DNA from: Rapana venosa
Lineage: Eukaryota; Mollusca; Gastropoda; Neogastropoda; Muricidae
Direction of reading: 5' to 3'
Assembly (NCBI GenBank): GCA_028751875.1
Contig: CM054140.1
Coordinates: 46,044,895 to 46,108,894, forward strand
DNA length: 64,000 bases
The notes beneath the pieces are model-generated. The model ran no database searches. It was not told the DNA's origin and worked only from the letters and a program-made list of their open reading frames with translations. Shown one piece after another: positions 1 to 12,832 of this stretch. The first letter of the stretch is position 1. Each line of letters opens with the position of its first letter. Made by a program: the position numbers and the translations under genes.

Positions 1-185
1 GTCCCTGGCAAAATTATGTAGAAAAAAACCCCCTACTCTGATAGGGAAACAAATAGTGTTGCAGACAGGAAAAGAAGAAAAAAAGGGCAGCGCTGTTCTT
101 GTGAGCAACATGCTCTCCCTGGGGAGAGCAGCACAAATTTCATGCAGAGAAATCTGTCATGACTAAAAGTGATATACAGTACAAT
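1..185 (+). mobile_element. SINE family B, 3' part (cut by window edge)
   Basis: Collinear with the 3' part of the element at 24312-24745: an ACTCTGATAGGGAAAC stretch, a purine-rich block with AGGAAAAGAAG, CTCCCTGGGGAGAGCAGC, and a terminal AAAGTGATATACAGTACAAT. Confidence 0.65.
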
Positions 186-525
186 CTGACAGTACAAATT
201 CGAGCCACCACCAAAAAGCCTGTTTGAAGGGATTTTTCCCCTGGGGTTTACATCAGTACAGACTCCACTTCCCTTAAAGTCCTTCAGATGAGATTATAAA
301 CTGACGAATACATGTTGAACATCTTGTGCACAATGTTAAAACCTGTTCATCCTTTTACATGTGTATGATTTTGACATGCTAGTAAGAATGGATGACACAC
401 TGGTGTGATGTTTCAACATCATCCCTGAAGTCAGAATGCAGCTACCTTAATGGAAGGCACAAATGGTCACACACACAAACGCTCACCATTGGTGAACTTC
501 AGAGCTCTAAGTGAGGAATGGAATG
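186..525 (+). mobile_element. SINE family A, body without head
   Basis: Contains the family A signature blocks: a TTTTTCCCCTGG stretch, CCTTCAGATGAGATTATAAA, GAACATCTTGTGCACAATGT and GTCAGAATGCAGCTACCTTA. It ends CACCATTGGTGAACTTCAGA. It follows directly on the family B fragment. Confidence 0.65.
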
Positions 526-540
526 GAATGAAAAGAAAAG

Positions 541-719
541 AAAAAACCCAACCCACTGTAAATGACGTTTTCTTTTTTCTCTCCTGTTTTTTTGTATACA
601 ATTAAAATGGATAAGGTTATCTGAAAGACATGTGTACCAATCTGTCTGTAGCTGTGTGTGCGCACGTGTGTGTGTGTGTGTGTCTGTTTATGTGTTTAAT
701 TGTGAGTGAGAGTGTGTGT

Positions 720-766
<47 letters not shown>

Positions 767-1132
767 CATGTATGTGTGTGTGGGTTTTTTTTATAGTTGT
801 GAGTGAGTGTGTATGTGTGTATGTGTGTGCGTAGTGTTTGTATGTATACATGTGTGTGTGTCTGTGTGCATGTCTGTGTGTATGCACGTGAAAGTGTGTC
901 TGTGTGCCTATCAGTGTACATGCCTGTGTATATTACACTTTTTTTTTGGGTATACAATTAAAATGGATAAGGTTATCAGAAAGACATGTGTACCAATCTG
1001 TCTGTAGTTGCGCATGCGTGTGTGTGTGTGTGTCTGTTTCTGTGTTTAGTTGTGAGTGAGTTTGTGTGTGTGTGTGTGTGTGCGTGTGCGTGCATGTATG
1101 TGTGTGTGTGTGTTTTTTTAAAGTTGTGAGTG
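541..1132. repeat. GT-rich complex satellite, left of the LINE
   Basis: Alternating (TG)n tracts and copies of a longer module that begins TATACAATTAAAATGGATAA and ends ACCAATCTGTCTGTAG. Modules start at about 595 and 951. Another recurrent block is GTTGTGAGTGAG. The same blocks resume at 3536, so the LINE inserted into this array. Apparent His/Thr-rich or Cys/Val-rich reading frames here are microsatellite translations. Confidence 0.85.
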
Positions 1133-3550
1133 AGGAATAAACACCAGCCATGGACTACCAATGACATCTTGGACCTCTGCGATACAAGAAGAGCACTGAA
1201 ACCAACCAGGTCTTCCAACCCTAAAGAATGCCGGGAGGCCAACAATCTTGTGAAGAAGTCAATGTTAAAGGCCAGAGAGAAGTGGATCAGTGATCAATAT
1301 GATGAGATTGAAAAAAGCATGAAAGTGGGCAACAGTAAAAAGGCATACGACACCCTGAAGAAACTCACAAAACCACTTCAAACCAAATCATCAGTCATTG
1401 AAGACAGCTCCGGAAACCTCCTCACAGAAAGCTCAGCTGCATTGAACAGGTGGTCTGAGTATTGTCAAGATCTGTACAACTACCCAATCCAACCTGACAA
1501 GAGCATAATAGAAGAGAAAGCAGCAACATCAAGAGCACCTTCGCCATTACCTATACTGGGGGAAGAAGTGGAAGAAGCCATCCGCAGCTTACCAGTAGGA
1601 AAGTCCCCAGGAGCAGACAACATACCAGCAGAGCTGCTCAAGCATGGTGGCGAAACAGTCATCACACATGTTACAGCTATCTGTCAGAAGATTTGGGAGA
1701 CAAAACAGTGGCCAACAGAATGGACACAATCCCTCATCATACCCCTGCCCAAGAAGGGGAATTTACGCCAATGCCCAAACTATAGAACAATCAGCCTCAT
1801 CAGCCACGCCAGCAAGATCATGCTCAAAGTTATTTTGATTCGACTAAAGAAGGAGGCCTGTCCCGATGGTGTGTCACCTTGTCGTGGTGGGATGGCTTGC
1901 GTGCTTCAATGACCCCCAGAGCTATGTGGGCGGGGGCTTCGGCCTCTGGCAGGTTCAACCATGCTCAACAGGTCTGGGGGGGAGGAGACAGACTAAACGA
2001 TGCACCCTGGTCCTCCAGGTTGGGGGTTGTGCATTGGGCTAACGACCCATTCACTTAAGAACTAGTCTGCTACGGAAACTGCAACATTACCTCTTACAAG
2101 CGACATGGTTGGGGAAGAGTCCTCTCTGGTAGAGCCTATGACGCGTGCTGGTGAAAGCCTTTGGGAAGCCAGTAAGAAACGAAGGCAGCCGGAATGACAT
2201 GGGCCGAGCTGAAGAGGATCTCCCAAAACCGAGTTCGTTGGAGGGGTGTTGTTGCAGCCCTATGTTCCCCAAGGAACCAAGAGGCATAAGTCAAGTAAGT
2301 CAAAGAAGGAGGCAGAAGAACACCTTGCAGAGGAACAAGCTGGGTTCAGGGCAGGCATGAGCACAATCGAACAGATTTTTAACTGCCACATCCTGATGGA
2401 AAAACACCTTCAACATCAGAGAGACCTGTTCCACAACTTCATCAACTTCAAGAAGGCTTTCGACAGAGTATGGCACGAAGGCCTGTGGCAGGTCCTCAGA
2501 ATGTTTGGCATTGAAGAAGGACTAGTGCAAACCATTCAAGCACTATACAACACCGCAAGCAGTGCAGTCCTTCTGAACAATCAGGTCAGAGACTACTTCA
2601 AAACCACAGTTGGGGTCCGACAAGGATGCCTGTTATCTCCAGTCCTGTTTAATCTGTTCTTTGAAAACATTATGAGAGAGACCCTCCATGACTTCCACTC
2701 TACCATCTCCATTGGCGGCAGACTCCTCAACAACTTGCAGTTTGCCAATGACATCATGGGCGGAAGTAACACAGAGCTGCAAGATCTTACGACCAGACTT
2801 GAGAACAGAGCTGGAGCATATGGAATGGAGGTGAGCTCGGAGAAAAGTAAAGTACTTGTGAACAGCACGAGCAACGCCACTGCTAAAATTTACATGAACG
2901 GCCAGCAACTGGAGAAGGTAGACGCTTTTAAATACCTTGGCGCTACACTCACAAAGGACGGGCGATCGATGACAGAAATCAAAGTCAGACTAGCCATGGC
3001 AACATCTTCTATGACAAAACTCACCACCATATGGAAAAGTAAAGAGATCAGTTTCCCAATCAAACTAAAGCTCTACAAAGCCCTAATTCAGACTATCCTG
3101 CTGTACGGAAGTGAAATCTGGACATTGACTGCTGAAACAGCAAAGCGAATCCAGTCATTTGAAACAAAATGCCATAGAAAACTGCTGGGCATATCCTGGA
3201 GAGAACGAAAGACCAATGAATTTGTCAAGAGCCAAATAACACGGCTGGCAGGTCCACAGGAACCCCTTCTCACCATCGTCAAGAAGAAAAAGCTGACATG
3301 GTTCGGCCACGTCACCCACCACAACACTCTGCCAAAAACAGTACTGCAGGGAACACTCGAAGGTGGCAGAAAGAGGGGAAGACAGAACAAGTCATGGATG
3401 GACAACATCAGAGAATGGACCAGGATGAATGACTCGGCACTACTGCGCAGAGCCGAGGACCGAGATGGATGGAGGAGGCTTACCACGGCATCGTCTTTCG
3501 TGTCTCCCCCACGACCGCCAAGGTCACGGGTCTGATGATGATGATGATGA
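1133..3550 (+). mobile_element. 5'-truncated non-LTR retrotransposon (LINE) with reverse transcriptase
   Basis: Two open stretches (about 1136-1857 and 2302-3535) are one RT polyprotein split by a nested 444-bp insertion. The first part covers the linker and RT fingers (VEEAIRSLPVGKSPGADNIP; LPKKGNLRQCPNYRTISLI). The second covers palm and thumb ([44 protein letters not shown]) and a basic C-terminus (GGRKRGRQNKSWMDNIREWT). The endonuclease domain is missing, so the copy is 5'-truncated. The catalytic box reads FANDIM where active relatives have FADD, so it is probably dead. The 3' end is a (GAT)n tail at about 3533-3553. It lies in an SCP2 intron. The clade is not assigned with certainty. 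Confidence 0.9.
1858..2301 (+). mobile_element. Non-autonomous retroelement nested in the LINE, copy 1
   Basis: This 444-bp sequence interrupts the LINE between RT codons and is flanked by a perfect 12-bp target-site duplication, AAAGAAGGAGGC, at 1846-1857 and 2302-2313. Removing the insert and one duplicate restores the RT frame. The element begins TGTCCCGATGGTGTGTCACC and ends with a short AAGT-type repeat tail (ATAAGTCAAGTAAGTC), as CR1/L2/RTE-like LINEs do. It is about 95% identical to 22446-22902 by eye. No A or B box is seen, so it does not look tRNA-derived; it is more likely an internally deleted LINE derivative. Confidence 0.88.
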
Positions 3551-3553
3551 TGA

Positions 3554-4140
3554 GTTTGTGTGTGAGTGTGTGTGTGTGCATGCATGTGTGTGTGTTTTTT
3601 TAGTTGTGAGTGAGTTTGTGTGTGTGTGTGCATGCATGTATGTGTGTGGTGGTGGTGTTTTTTTAGTTGTGAGTGAGTATGTGCGTGCATAGTGTTTGTG
3701 TGTGCACATGTGTGTGTGTCTGTGTGCATGTCTGTGTGTATGCATGTGAAAGTGTGTCTGTGTGCCTATCAGTGTACATGCCTGTGTATATTACACTTTT
3801 TTTGGGGGGTATACAATTAAAATGGATAAGGTTATCAGAAAGACATGTGTACCAATATGTCTGTAGTTGCGCATGTGCGCGTGTGTGTGTCTGTTTATGT
3901 GTTTAGTTGTGAGTGAGTTTGTGTGTGTGTGTATGTGTGCATGTATGTGTGTGTGTCTGTTTATGTGTTTAGTTGTGAGTGAGTTTGTGTGTGTGTGTAT
4001 GTGTGCATGTATGTGTGTGTGTGGGTTTTTTTAGTTGTGAGTGAGTTTGTGTATGTGTGTGCATAGTGTTTGTGTGTGCACATGTGTGTGTGTGTCTGTG
4101 TGTATGCATGCGAAACTGCGTCTGTGTGCCCGTCAGTGTA
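3554..4140. repeat. GT-rich complex satellite, right of the LINE
   Basis: Continuation of the array at 541-1132: a third copy of the TATACAATTAAAATGGATAA module at about 3810, several GTTGTGAGTGAGTTTGTG blocks and (TG)n tracts. It ends about 50 bp before SCP2 exon 2. Confidence 0.85.
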
Positions 4141-4188
4141 CATACAAGCCTGTGTATAAATCATAACACACACGAGACCCTCCCTTAC

Positions 4189-5472
4189 CAATCGCCAGAA
4201 CGCAGTCCTCCATTCCGCTCTGCACAAGGCGTCGCGCCAGCATCAGAGCAGTAGAACCGGAGGAGCAGTTGTTGTTGACATTGAAGACAGGTACCCCTGT
4301 CAGTCCCAGTTCGTACACCGCTCGCTGGCCGCTTGTGGGTTCCCCGTAACAGTAGCTAGCCACCGCCGCCTTCACTTCCGAATACGGGACCCCAGCATCC
4401 CTCAGAGCTGCTTGGCCTGTGAGATGGTGTGTGAAGTGAAGTGAGGTGAGGAGTTTTGGAGTGTGTTATGGGATTGTGTGTGTATGGGGTAATGGGGATA
4501 CTAGGATGTTCGATGTACGTAGGGTGTGTATGTATTGTGTGTGTGTGTGTGTGTGCGTGCGTGTCTGTGTGTGTGAGTGTGCATGCATGTGTGATTGTGT
4601 ACGACTATGAATGCGCATGCATGCTTGCATGTGTAAGTGTGCATGTAATCATATGCTTACAGACATGAATGTGCATGTGTGTGTATGCATGATGGCAGCT
4701 GCAAACTACTGACACATTTCACGGGGGGAGGGGGGATAACCTAGTGGTTAGAGAATTGCACCACTGATGGCACCTGTTCAAGGTGATTTTTCCCCTGGAC
4801 TTAACGAAAGTACTGACACAGCTGTCAGTTTCCCCTGTTCTCAGCTACTCTCTGCCGCTATTGATTCCATGCCATCCCAGCCCAGCTGGTGCTAATTATA
4901 GAAAGAACTGACTGCATTAGACTTGGTAAAAGGATGGGGCACCCTAAGCTTTAGCAGTGGGCCCTGGATCCTTGACTGAGTTATGCTGGATTTGTGCACT
5001 GTGCCAACTCCACTCCCCTGTAAGTCCTTTGGATAAGACTATAAACCAAAGTCTCATGTCCAAACGCATACAGAACATCTTTCCCACATGTTAAAACCCA
5101 TTCTGCCTTATGGAAGAGAAGGCCATCTCGTGCTGGTAGGAACAGATAACAAAATTTACACAACGCATACACACTGATGTCCTGTTTAGACACCATTCCC
5201 GAAGTCGGAATGCACCTACCTTAATGATGGATAAAGAATGGTCGCATATGCAAAATCTCACCATGGGTGAACCTTGGAGCATGCAAAGTAAATAAATAAT
5301 AAATAAACAAAACAAACATGTTTACCAGACATGAAAACAACCCACAGTGAACATTACCTGCTTCCTTGGCCATGTCAGGGTAATCCCAGTCCTTGGACTT
5401 TGGCCGCTCAAACTTGGTCATTCCCACGCCCACCACAAACGCTCTCTTCCCTTTCTGTGATCCGTCAGCCAT
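4189..5472 (-). CDS. SCP2: SCP2 / SCPx, thiolase-domain N-terminus (partial, first two coding exons)
   Basis: Sterol carrier protein X is a peroxisomal 3-ketoacyl-CoA thiolase fused to a C-terminal SCP2 lipid-transfer domain; it cleaves branched-chain and bile-acid-type acyl-CoAs. Coding exon 1 is 5358-5472, starting at the ATG for [10 protein letters not shown], and ends phase 1 at a GT donor. Exon 2 is 4189-4416, after a CAG acceptor, and ends at GTAAGG. Together they give 114 residues that align from the N-terminus with animal SCPx. [10 protein letters not shown] opens the thiolase fold near residues 12-21. [13 protein letters not shown] (about 84-96) carries the predicted nucleophile Cys89. 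The remaining thiolase exons and the SCP2 domain lie beyond the left edge, so 1-4188 is intron. The gene is divergent to HSDL2. An in-frame TTG twelve bases upstream was not used as the start. Family assignment is firm; the full domain set is inferred from the family. Confidence 0.93.
4722..5300 (+). mobile_element. SINE family A, near full length
   Basis: The head carries the tRNA-like A box AACCTAGTGGTTAGAGAATTG. The body includes TCAGCTACTCTCTGCC, CTTTGGATAAGACTATAAAC, GAACATCTTTCCCACATG and GTCGGAATGCACCTACCTTA. It ends CACCATGGGTGAACC. It lies in the SCP2 intron between coding exons 1 and 2. Confidence 0.75.
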
Positions 5473-5654
5473 TTTGCTGGACAAAAAATGTTTTGATTTT
5501 CAAAATACAGGCATGTGTACATGTATACTGCATGTTAAATTAAACTTGTATTCAGGACAATTCCAAACTACCATGAAATGAGAATCGAGAACAATCATTT
5601 TCATTGATCAGGCTTGCAAATGTTTGTGTTTTTATGTGTTTCACACACACACAC

Positions 5655-5840
5655 ACATCCTTTGGATAAGACAATAAACTGAAATCCCATGTGTGAAGAT
5701 GCAGAAAACATCTTGCACACATGTTAAAGCCTGTTCTGCCTTTTGGAAGAGTAAGCCACTGTGTCAGTGTGCTCATGGGAACAGATGGCATAATTTATAA
5801 AACCGTATGAACACAGGGACTGAATGGAAACCCCCCAAAA
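5655..5840 (+). mobile_element. SINE family A, 3' fragment
   Basis: Blocks CTTTGGATAAGACAATAAAC, AACATCTTGCACACATGTTA, TTTTGGAAGAGTAAGCCA and GGGAACAGATGG match the family A body. The fragment lies just upstream of the SCP2 start codon, in the divergent promoter interval. Confidence 0.65.
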
Positions 5841-6129
5841 AGTACACCAGTACATATTCATTATCTTTGAAAAAAAAAGGATTTAGATTTTAAAAAAAAC
5901 AAACCAGACAGATAGGCAGACAATCCCACACACAGACACAGACCATATCAGGCCCTTCCTTCCCCCTCCCCCCAAAAAACACCAGCCAAATAAAAAATCA
6001 CCAATATGTTATCCCCTAAAACAGGAAACCCCAATACTTGTAAAGAAGCTAAAAATTGTTACTGACTATAGGTACTTAAGATGTAATCCCCCCCCCCCCC
6101 CCCCCCCTCACCAAAAGACTCTGAAATTA

Positions 6130-6545
6130 TAATATTGGGGGCAGGATAGCCTAGTGGTTAGAGCATTGCACTCATGGTCTTATGTGACATGCCACCACCG
6201 AGACACCTGTTTAAGAGAATTTTTACCTGGAGTTAACATCAGTACTGAATCCATTCCCATAATATCCTTCAGATAAGACTATAAGCTGAGGCCCTGAGTT
6301 GCATGCAGAACATCTTGCACACACCATCATCTTGCACACTTGTTAAAAACCTGTTCTTCCTTTTGGAGGAGTAGGCCGTTTTGTACTGGAAAGAATGGTT
6401 GACAAACATTTTTTCACCATCCCCCAAAATCGGAATGGGGCTGCCTTAGACTTAGAGGTGGATAAAAACTATTGGAAATGCAAAATCTCACCATTGGCAT
6501 TGCTCAAAGCTCTAGCCAAGGAACAAACCAACCAAAAATAAATAC
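6130..6545 (+). mobile_element. SINE family A, full-length diverged copy
   Basis: The head GGATAGCCTAGTGGTTAGAG is intact. The B-box region is decayed. Body blocks CTTCAGATAAGACTATAAG, AGAACATCTTGCACAC and TGGAGGAGTAGGCC follow. The 3' end is GCAAAATCTCACCATTGGC. Confidence 0.75.
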
Positions 6546-8014
6546 AAAAATGTTCATGCCTTGTCAGATAGCTTCAATCAAAAGTTGTTAAAATAAACCA
6601 CACTACATTGACAAGCTCATTGACCAGGATCTACACCCCCTTCCCCCAACACTTTTAAATAATGCTTAACACATGGTCAATACCAGAGAAATCTGTTGCA
6701 ACTTGAAGTGGTATGAAATGAAATTAAATCTACCATGGCCACTAAAATGGCCAGCGATCTGCCATAGTTTCGTTATACAGTTTATGGTGCAAATGTTCAG
6801 CATCTATTGTGCATCCACCCCCACTCCCCAAATCCACCGCACAATGTACCATACAGCATTGCCTTATACTGTTATAGAGCATAACTTGTCAAACTACTAT
6901 TATGTACCAAGTAACTGGCTATGTACTTCAGAGACGTGTGTGTGTCACTGTGTGTGTTCGCACATGTGTATGCATGTCTGTTTACTTTCTGTGAGAGTGT
7001 TCTATGTGTTTATGTGTGTGCATGCATGTATATTTTTCTTCAATTTAACATCTTTTCACTTCAACTGTTCAAGTGATAGTAATTTGACAAAATATCCTGT
7101 GTATGTATGTGCAAGTGTGTGTGTGTGTGCCTGCCCATGTGCATCGGTGTGTACATGCCTGCCTGTGTGAATGCATGCATTAAATGAGTGACATAAAATT
7201 ATTAGTGTAAGTAGTACCTCAGTGTATACTGTATGATACGTTCATAATAGTATTAATACGGTGAGTTTGCCGAGTACTGTTAGTGTTAGGCCTAGTGTTA
7301 CACTGACAATACTAGTCTTGGACATTGAGCATTCACTACGACACACATAGAGATTTCATTCCTGGCACTGAAAAATGTGCCAGGATTTAACTAGCCTAAA
7401 ACAAACTATTATTAACCTTCGTTCTGTGTGTTGATGTTTTTCGTTTTGTTTTATGAAGCCTTTTAGTGATCAACAATCCAACTTTCATTTTCACTCACCA
7501 GTCTCAGTATTATTATCAATAAAGAACATGCAGAGGCAAAGCCAGCTATCTTAAAATGACTGACATAAAAAGAATGTTACAAAGTCATGTTCACCAAAAG
7601 AAATAATCGTTAAAAAGAGAACTTTAGACTGGGTGTTCCTACCTCAACTTTGTTTTTGCTCAGCCTTGTTGTACTTTGGCCAGAGAATGTCGAAAGAGTT
7701 ATCTCTGCTTCTTGCATGGTTACCCAAACGAACTTATGCAATCATTTTATTGTTATTTCCTTGTACATTTATGACAGTGTTCTTTATTACACACAATAAC
7801 CATAGTTATAGCAATTTCTGAAAAGATCAATTTACAGACAAAATCCTGCATATTTAGACTACACGTACTGAGTTGCACTGCATTTACGCGTTTCTGTAAA
7901 CCTCGAAGATTGCACTTCCGCGAGTCCAAAGTTCATGCCCATGCGGCTTGGTTGTACTTGTAGTCAAGAAGATCTGTGCGTAGGTAACTTGCAGTTCTAC
8001 GATCATCCGAAGTC

Positions 8015-8519
8015 ATGGCAGCAAATACAGGGTATGCTACAATTCTTCAGCAGTTGTAGACAGTTATGCAAGTGTTAAAAAAGAAAATGTGAAAACTGAT
8101 CAGCTTAATGTAGGCCTGTAGTAACTTTATAACTGTTTTAGTTTTAGAGTGTAAAGTTCTGTAAAGTAAGAGAGAGTCCAAGGTTGAAATATCAGAAATG
8201 AGATACTGAGAGGTGGAGATGTAAATTTATGCAATAAGTGTTTGTGTGTGTGTTTGTGTGTGAAATGCGTGCACCGTGTGCACTGTACAGTTAAATAATA
8301 CTCAAGCATTTGCCCAACATTAGATTTCGTTAGGTAGTACTTGCAAATGTTAACTTTTGGAGCTGTGAAAAAATGCTCAGTATATATATTATTTTGACCT
8401 TATTGCTTTCGAAGAAGTATGTTTCAAGTAAACTTGCACTGTATACATGTACTATGTAAGTCATTTCTCTCTGTGTGTGTGTCACTGTCAGTGTGTGTGT
8501 GTGGCTGTGTGCATACATG

Positions 8520-8561
<42 letters not shown>

Positions 8562-8570
8562 TATATACAG

Positions 8571-8605
<35 letters not shown>

Positions 8606-11600
8606 CTCTGACTCTCTCTCATCATTGAATTGTTATTAATGTCTCATATGCTCCAGCTAATCATAACAATAGTGAACATACAATATTTACTATACAATCT
8701 TTATCCATGAAATTCAACAATCTTGCATGTCTTATAAATTTAATTATTAATGAATTTTAAATATTTATATATCAAGCAAAACAGCAAACATTGCCAACTC
8801 AGAAAATAGCAGTGCAGTTCAATAGAATGTATTTATAATTAATTTTAACCACAAGGTCTATTAAGGCAGGTCATATTGCTGTACTGAAATTGTGAAAACA
8901 TTAGTTCATGAATCAATCACATCAGACTAGGAAAAGGCCCATTTTAAACAAAATGTTGCCGAGTGGATACCTTGTGCATATCCCAATAACAACTAACATT
9001 ACTCTCACAGTCTCATATATCTAATGCCGTGTAATGGCCAAAAATAACTCTGAAATAGCAGCATTTGAAGACTGGATGACAAATATCTGAACAGCTTTTA
9101 CTGAAGAAGATAAAGTCATCACAAACCACACACACACACACAAAGTATACGAAGGCAGAGTTCCCACTTTTGTTCAGGTCTTCCCAATGACTGAATGAGG
9201 CATCACTGCAGGCATGCTGTTCTGTTCAAGTTCCCCAACTTGTGCAAGAAAAATATTTAGCTGATGTATAACCAGATGTACTGGTGAAACTTATATTGGG
9301 TACTTTCATTGTTTGCAAGCCACAGATGATGACATACAATACATGATAGGATTTATTAGTTTTATGTTTAGATCTTTAGTGAACTGCTGTATGAAATATA
9401 TTCTCAAGATTAACACTGGCATACATGTCTACACATAATTTGATTTTTTTTGTTTAATGTGAAAAGAATAGACAAAAACAGAGACAGAGAATGCTTCCCC
9501 CTCCCCTCTCTTATACACACACACACACACACACGCACACACACACATGGGAAGAAAAATAAAAAAGAGGAGCTGTAAGCATAATCTCTCAGCAGAAGAT
9601 TCACAACGTAAGAATTATTGTTTAGTATTTACACCAATACTTTCAAAGGAGATCTACTCCACACATGTGTGGAGTACTGTTCAACACAGCCAAAATTGTT
9701 TGTTGGTGTTGCTATGTAATCTGCAGTCATTTATAGAGACACAAAGCTATCAAGGTAATGCACAGCTGATTCTTTGTTCTTTGTGCAGAAAACTGGTCGG
9801 TCGTACAGTGTTCATCACTGGAGCCAGTCGAGGCATCGGCAAAGCCATCGCTCTGAAGCTGGCCCGTGATGGGGCGAACATTGTCATTGCAGCCAAGACA
9901 GCAGAACCCCACCCCAAGCTGCCTGGCACTATCTACACTGCCGCTAAGGAAAGTATGTTGTCATGAATGAAGATGTATGATGGTGATCGCTGATAGAATG
10001 TTAGACTGACTTACATTATATTCATTTATTCATAGAAATTGTATTTCGTTGTAGTCAGTATCATAGTAGATCTATAGAGCTGTGTGAAGGGTGAACTGCT
10101 TTTCTTGGAGAGATTGTGTTTAAAAAAACAAAAAAACTGTTCTGTGGTAATAATAATAAAAAATGGAATTTATAAAGCGCTATGTCTTGTAAAAACTAAT
10201 CGAAGCACTTGCATTCAACACATTGTTACACATACAACCAATAACAATGTCAACAAATTTAAATGTACATACACACACATGTGCACACACACACGCAAAG
10301 GTTGTACAATACAATAATAAGTGGGAAGGGGGTGGGGGTATTTTATATGGTAATTGTTTTTCCTATGAGTAAATATTGGCTTACTGGCATGAGAGTTTTT
10401 GCAAAATTATGCCAGGAACAAATCTCCTGTAGCTAGTATATATATATATATATTTTATTTCATGCACCGTTTGTTGCTCATTTACCTTTAGTTTACATTT
10501 CAGCTCAAAGACTAGCGTTCAGATAATTAATCTTGTCCTAGTGCATGGGAAAAATGTTAGCTTCTCTCAGCTGCTAGCCATTTCATCCCAGTTGGTGCTA
10601 ATTATTGCTATACATTATATGAAACAGAGGCTTGTGTGACTGGTGAATAAATCGGCTAGATCTACATGTTCTGAGTTGTGTCTTTTCATTCCCAAGTATT
10701 ATACCTTTTTAGCAGAAACTGATTGCATCCGGACATGGTAAAAGGAAGGGGTCCTGGACCTTTAACTGAGTTATGTTGGATTTGCGCAATGTGTAGCAAT
10801 GTTTCTACTTTATACACAGTATCAACACACTCTGACCAGAAAAAAAAGAAGATTGCAACTTTTTTTTTTTTTTTTAGCTGCATCATGGGTGTTTTTTTTC
10901 CTGATTTTCTCTCTTAGCATCATTGTATAATGGCAGTTTTGCATGTTAGTTGGAATTTAAAGTTCATTTTGAATTTATTCTTGACCTATATCACTAGAAC
11001 TAGTAGAAGGCAATAATGTGTGAAAGTGGTGTGTGCGTTTGTCTTGCAGTGGAAGATGCAGGGGGAAAAGCTCTGCCGTGTATTGTGGACATCAGGAGCG
11101 AGGAACAAGTGAAGGACGCAGTGAAGCAGGCAGTCAACAAGTTTGGCGGCATCGACATTTTAGTCAACAACGCTAGCGCCATCTCCCTGACAGGCACGCT
11201 GCAGACGCCCATGAAGCGCTATGACCTCATGAATGGAATCAATGCTAGAGGAACTTATCTATGGTGTGTGGGATTTTTAATGTTTCGGTAGTTTGACACG
11301 CTTTTTGTTTCCCTTCCTGTGGGGTTTTTGGGGGGGTCTTTTTTCAGTTCTCTTTAGCAAGTTTTCTTTTTTGTGTGTAAAGATCTGGTACAGTTTTGAG
11401 CGCTTTGATTTGTTGCTTTACAAGATTCAGCGCTATATAAATTCCATACGTTATTATTATTATTATTACAGTTTCATCTTTACATATTTTCCAATTATTG
11501 TGATCAGAATCTAATACTCTTGATCACATTTAAGCAAGTAACACATTTGCTAATGGTTGATTTGAAAAAAAAAGTATTGATTTCTTGACAGTATGTTTTA

Positions 11601-12798
11601 TATATATATGTGGGTCTTAATACAGAAAAGGTAATCTTTCATTTGGTTTTAACATTGTTTATTCAGTATACATACAGTATACATCATAAGCAGACAATAC
11701 AGCAGGGTAAAGGCATTGAACTACAGCTTATTTTAAGCCCCATCCCAGTCTTCTATTTTACTCACTTTATTCATTTGGTGGTGGGGGGGGGGGGGGGTGG
11801 GGGTGTTGTTTTTCAGTAGCAAGATCGAATATGTAAATCATGGCCTTTGTATAAATTGTGATGTGTGTTGCAGTTCCCAGGCATGTTTACCATACTTGCT
11901 GAAGGGAAAGAATCCACATATCTTGAACATTAGCCCCCCTCTCAACATGGCAGCAAAATGGTTTCAGGGTCATGTGGGTAAGTCGGAAATGCAACCGTTT
12001 GAACGCTTCTGTATCATTATTTTCCATATCTTTTGATTAACTGATTTATACCTTTTGTTGTGCCATTAATGTGATGATACATTGTGAATGAAAAAAAAAA
12101 GAGGGATCTATTTGATTTTTATAAAGCTCACTACATAGTTCTTTTAGATGTTATCTTGTTCTTAAGTTTTCTCGATATGACTAAAGCTTTAGCATGATCT
12201 TTTAAAACATTTTTAAAGCATTTTTTAAGAATAAGTAAATTAGCACAGATTGCACTGGCAATAATAAATCAGACATTTGATTTCAAATTAAAATGTATTT
12301 TTTAAAAATAAAATCACACATTCTTGTGATTTTCTCAACCATTACTAAGGTTGATCATGATGAATTTAATATTTGCTATAAATATAAAGAAAACCACAGG
12401 AAAACAGCTTGATATAATATTTTATTCGTATAATAAGAATGAAGGAGCCAAAGGACACTTCAAGTACTTCATTTAATGTTCCTACATTTTATATATGCTC
12501 AGAGTCTGTTGATTTGTGTTAAAATTTTTAGTGCTGCATGAAAATATGTGTGTCTGTGAGCGATTTTATTTATTTATTTATTATTTATTTTATTCTTTTA
12601 TTCCAAGGATGTGGAGTGATTGAATGTATGTGTGCTGTGTGTAGCTTACACCATGGCCAAGTACGGCATGTCCATGTGTGCTCTTGGCATGGCGGAGGAG
12701 TTCCGTGACGAGGGTATTGCTGTGAACACGTTGTGGCCCAGAACAGGTCAGCTTTTTTGACGTTTTGGGGGCAGATTCCTTAGTGCGGTGTGTGTGTC

Positions 12799-12832
<34 letters not shown>

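Larger units (their letters stand above)
5473..8014. promoter_or_regulatory. Divergent promoter interval, SCP2 / HSDL2
   Basis: About 2.5 kb between the two start codons. It holds two SINE A copies, a C homopolymer at 6089-6108 and GT-rich patches near 6940-7160. The 120 bp before the HSDL2 ATG are relatively CpG-rich (CGCGTTTC, CCTCGAAG, TTCCGCGAG, ATGCGGC), unlike the surrounding A/T-rich sequence, and are the best core-promoter candidate for HSDL2. No TATA box is clear. Confidence 0.45.

Noticed and set aside
688..1245. Overlapping His/Thr-rich and Cys/Val-rich reading frames
   Set aside because: They are translations of CA/GT microsatellites with no other composition. The same applies near 3524-4254, 30774-31019, 32722-33099 and 55710-56064.
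1130..3535. A retron- or DGR-type reverse transcriptase
   Set aside because: The RT motifs, the C-terminal basic region, the GAT tail and the 5' truncation are those of an animal non-LTR retrotransposon.
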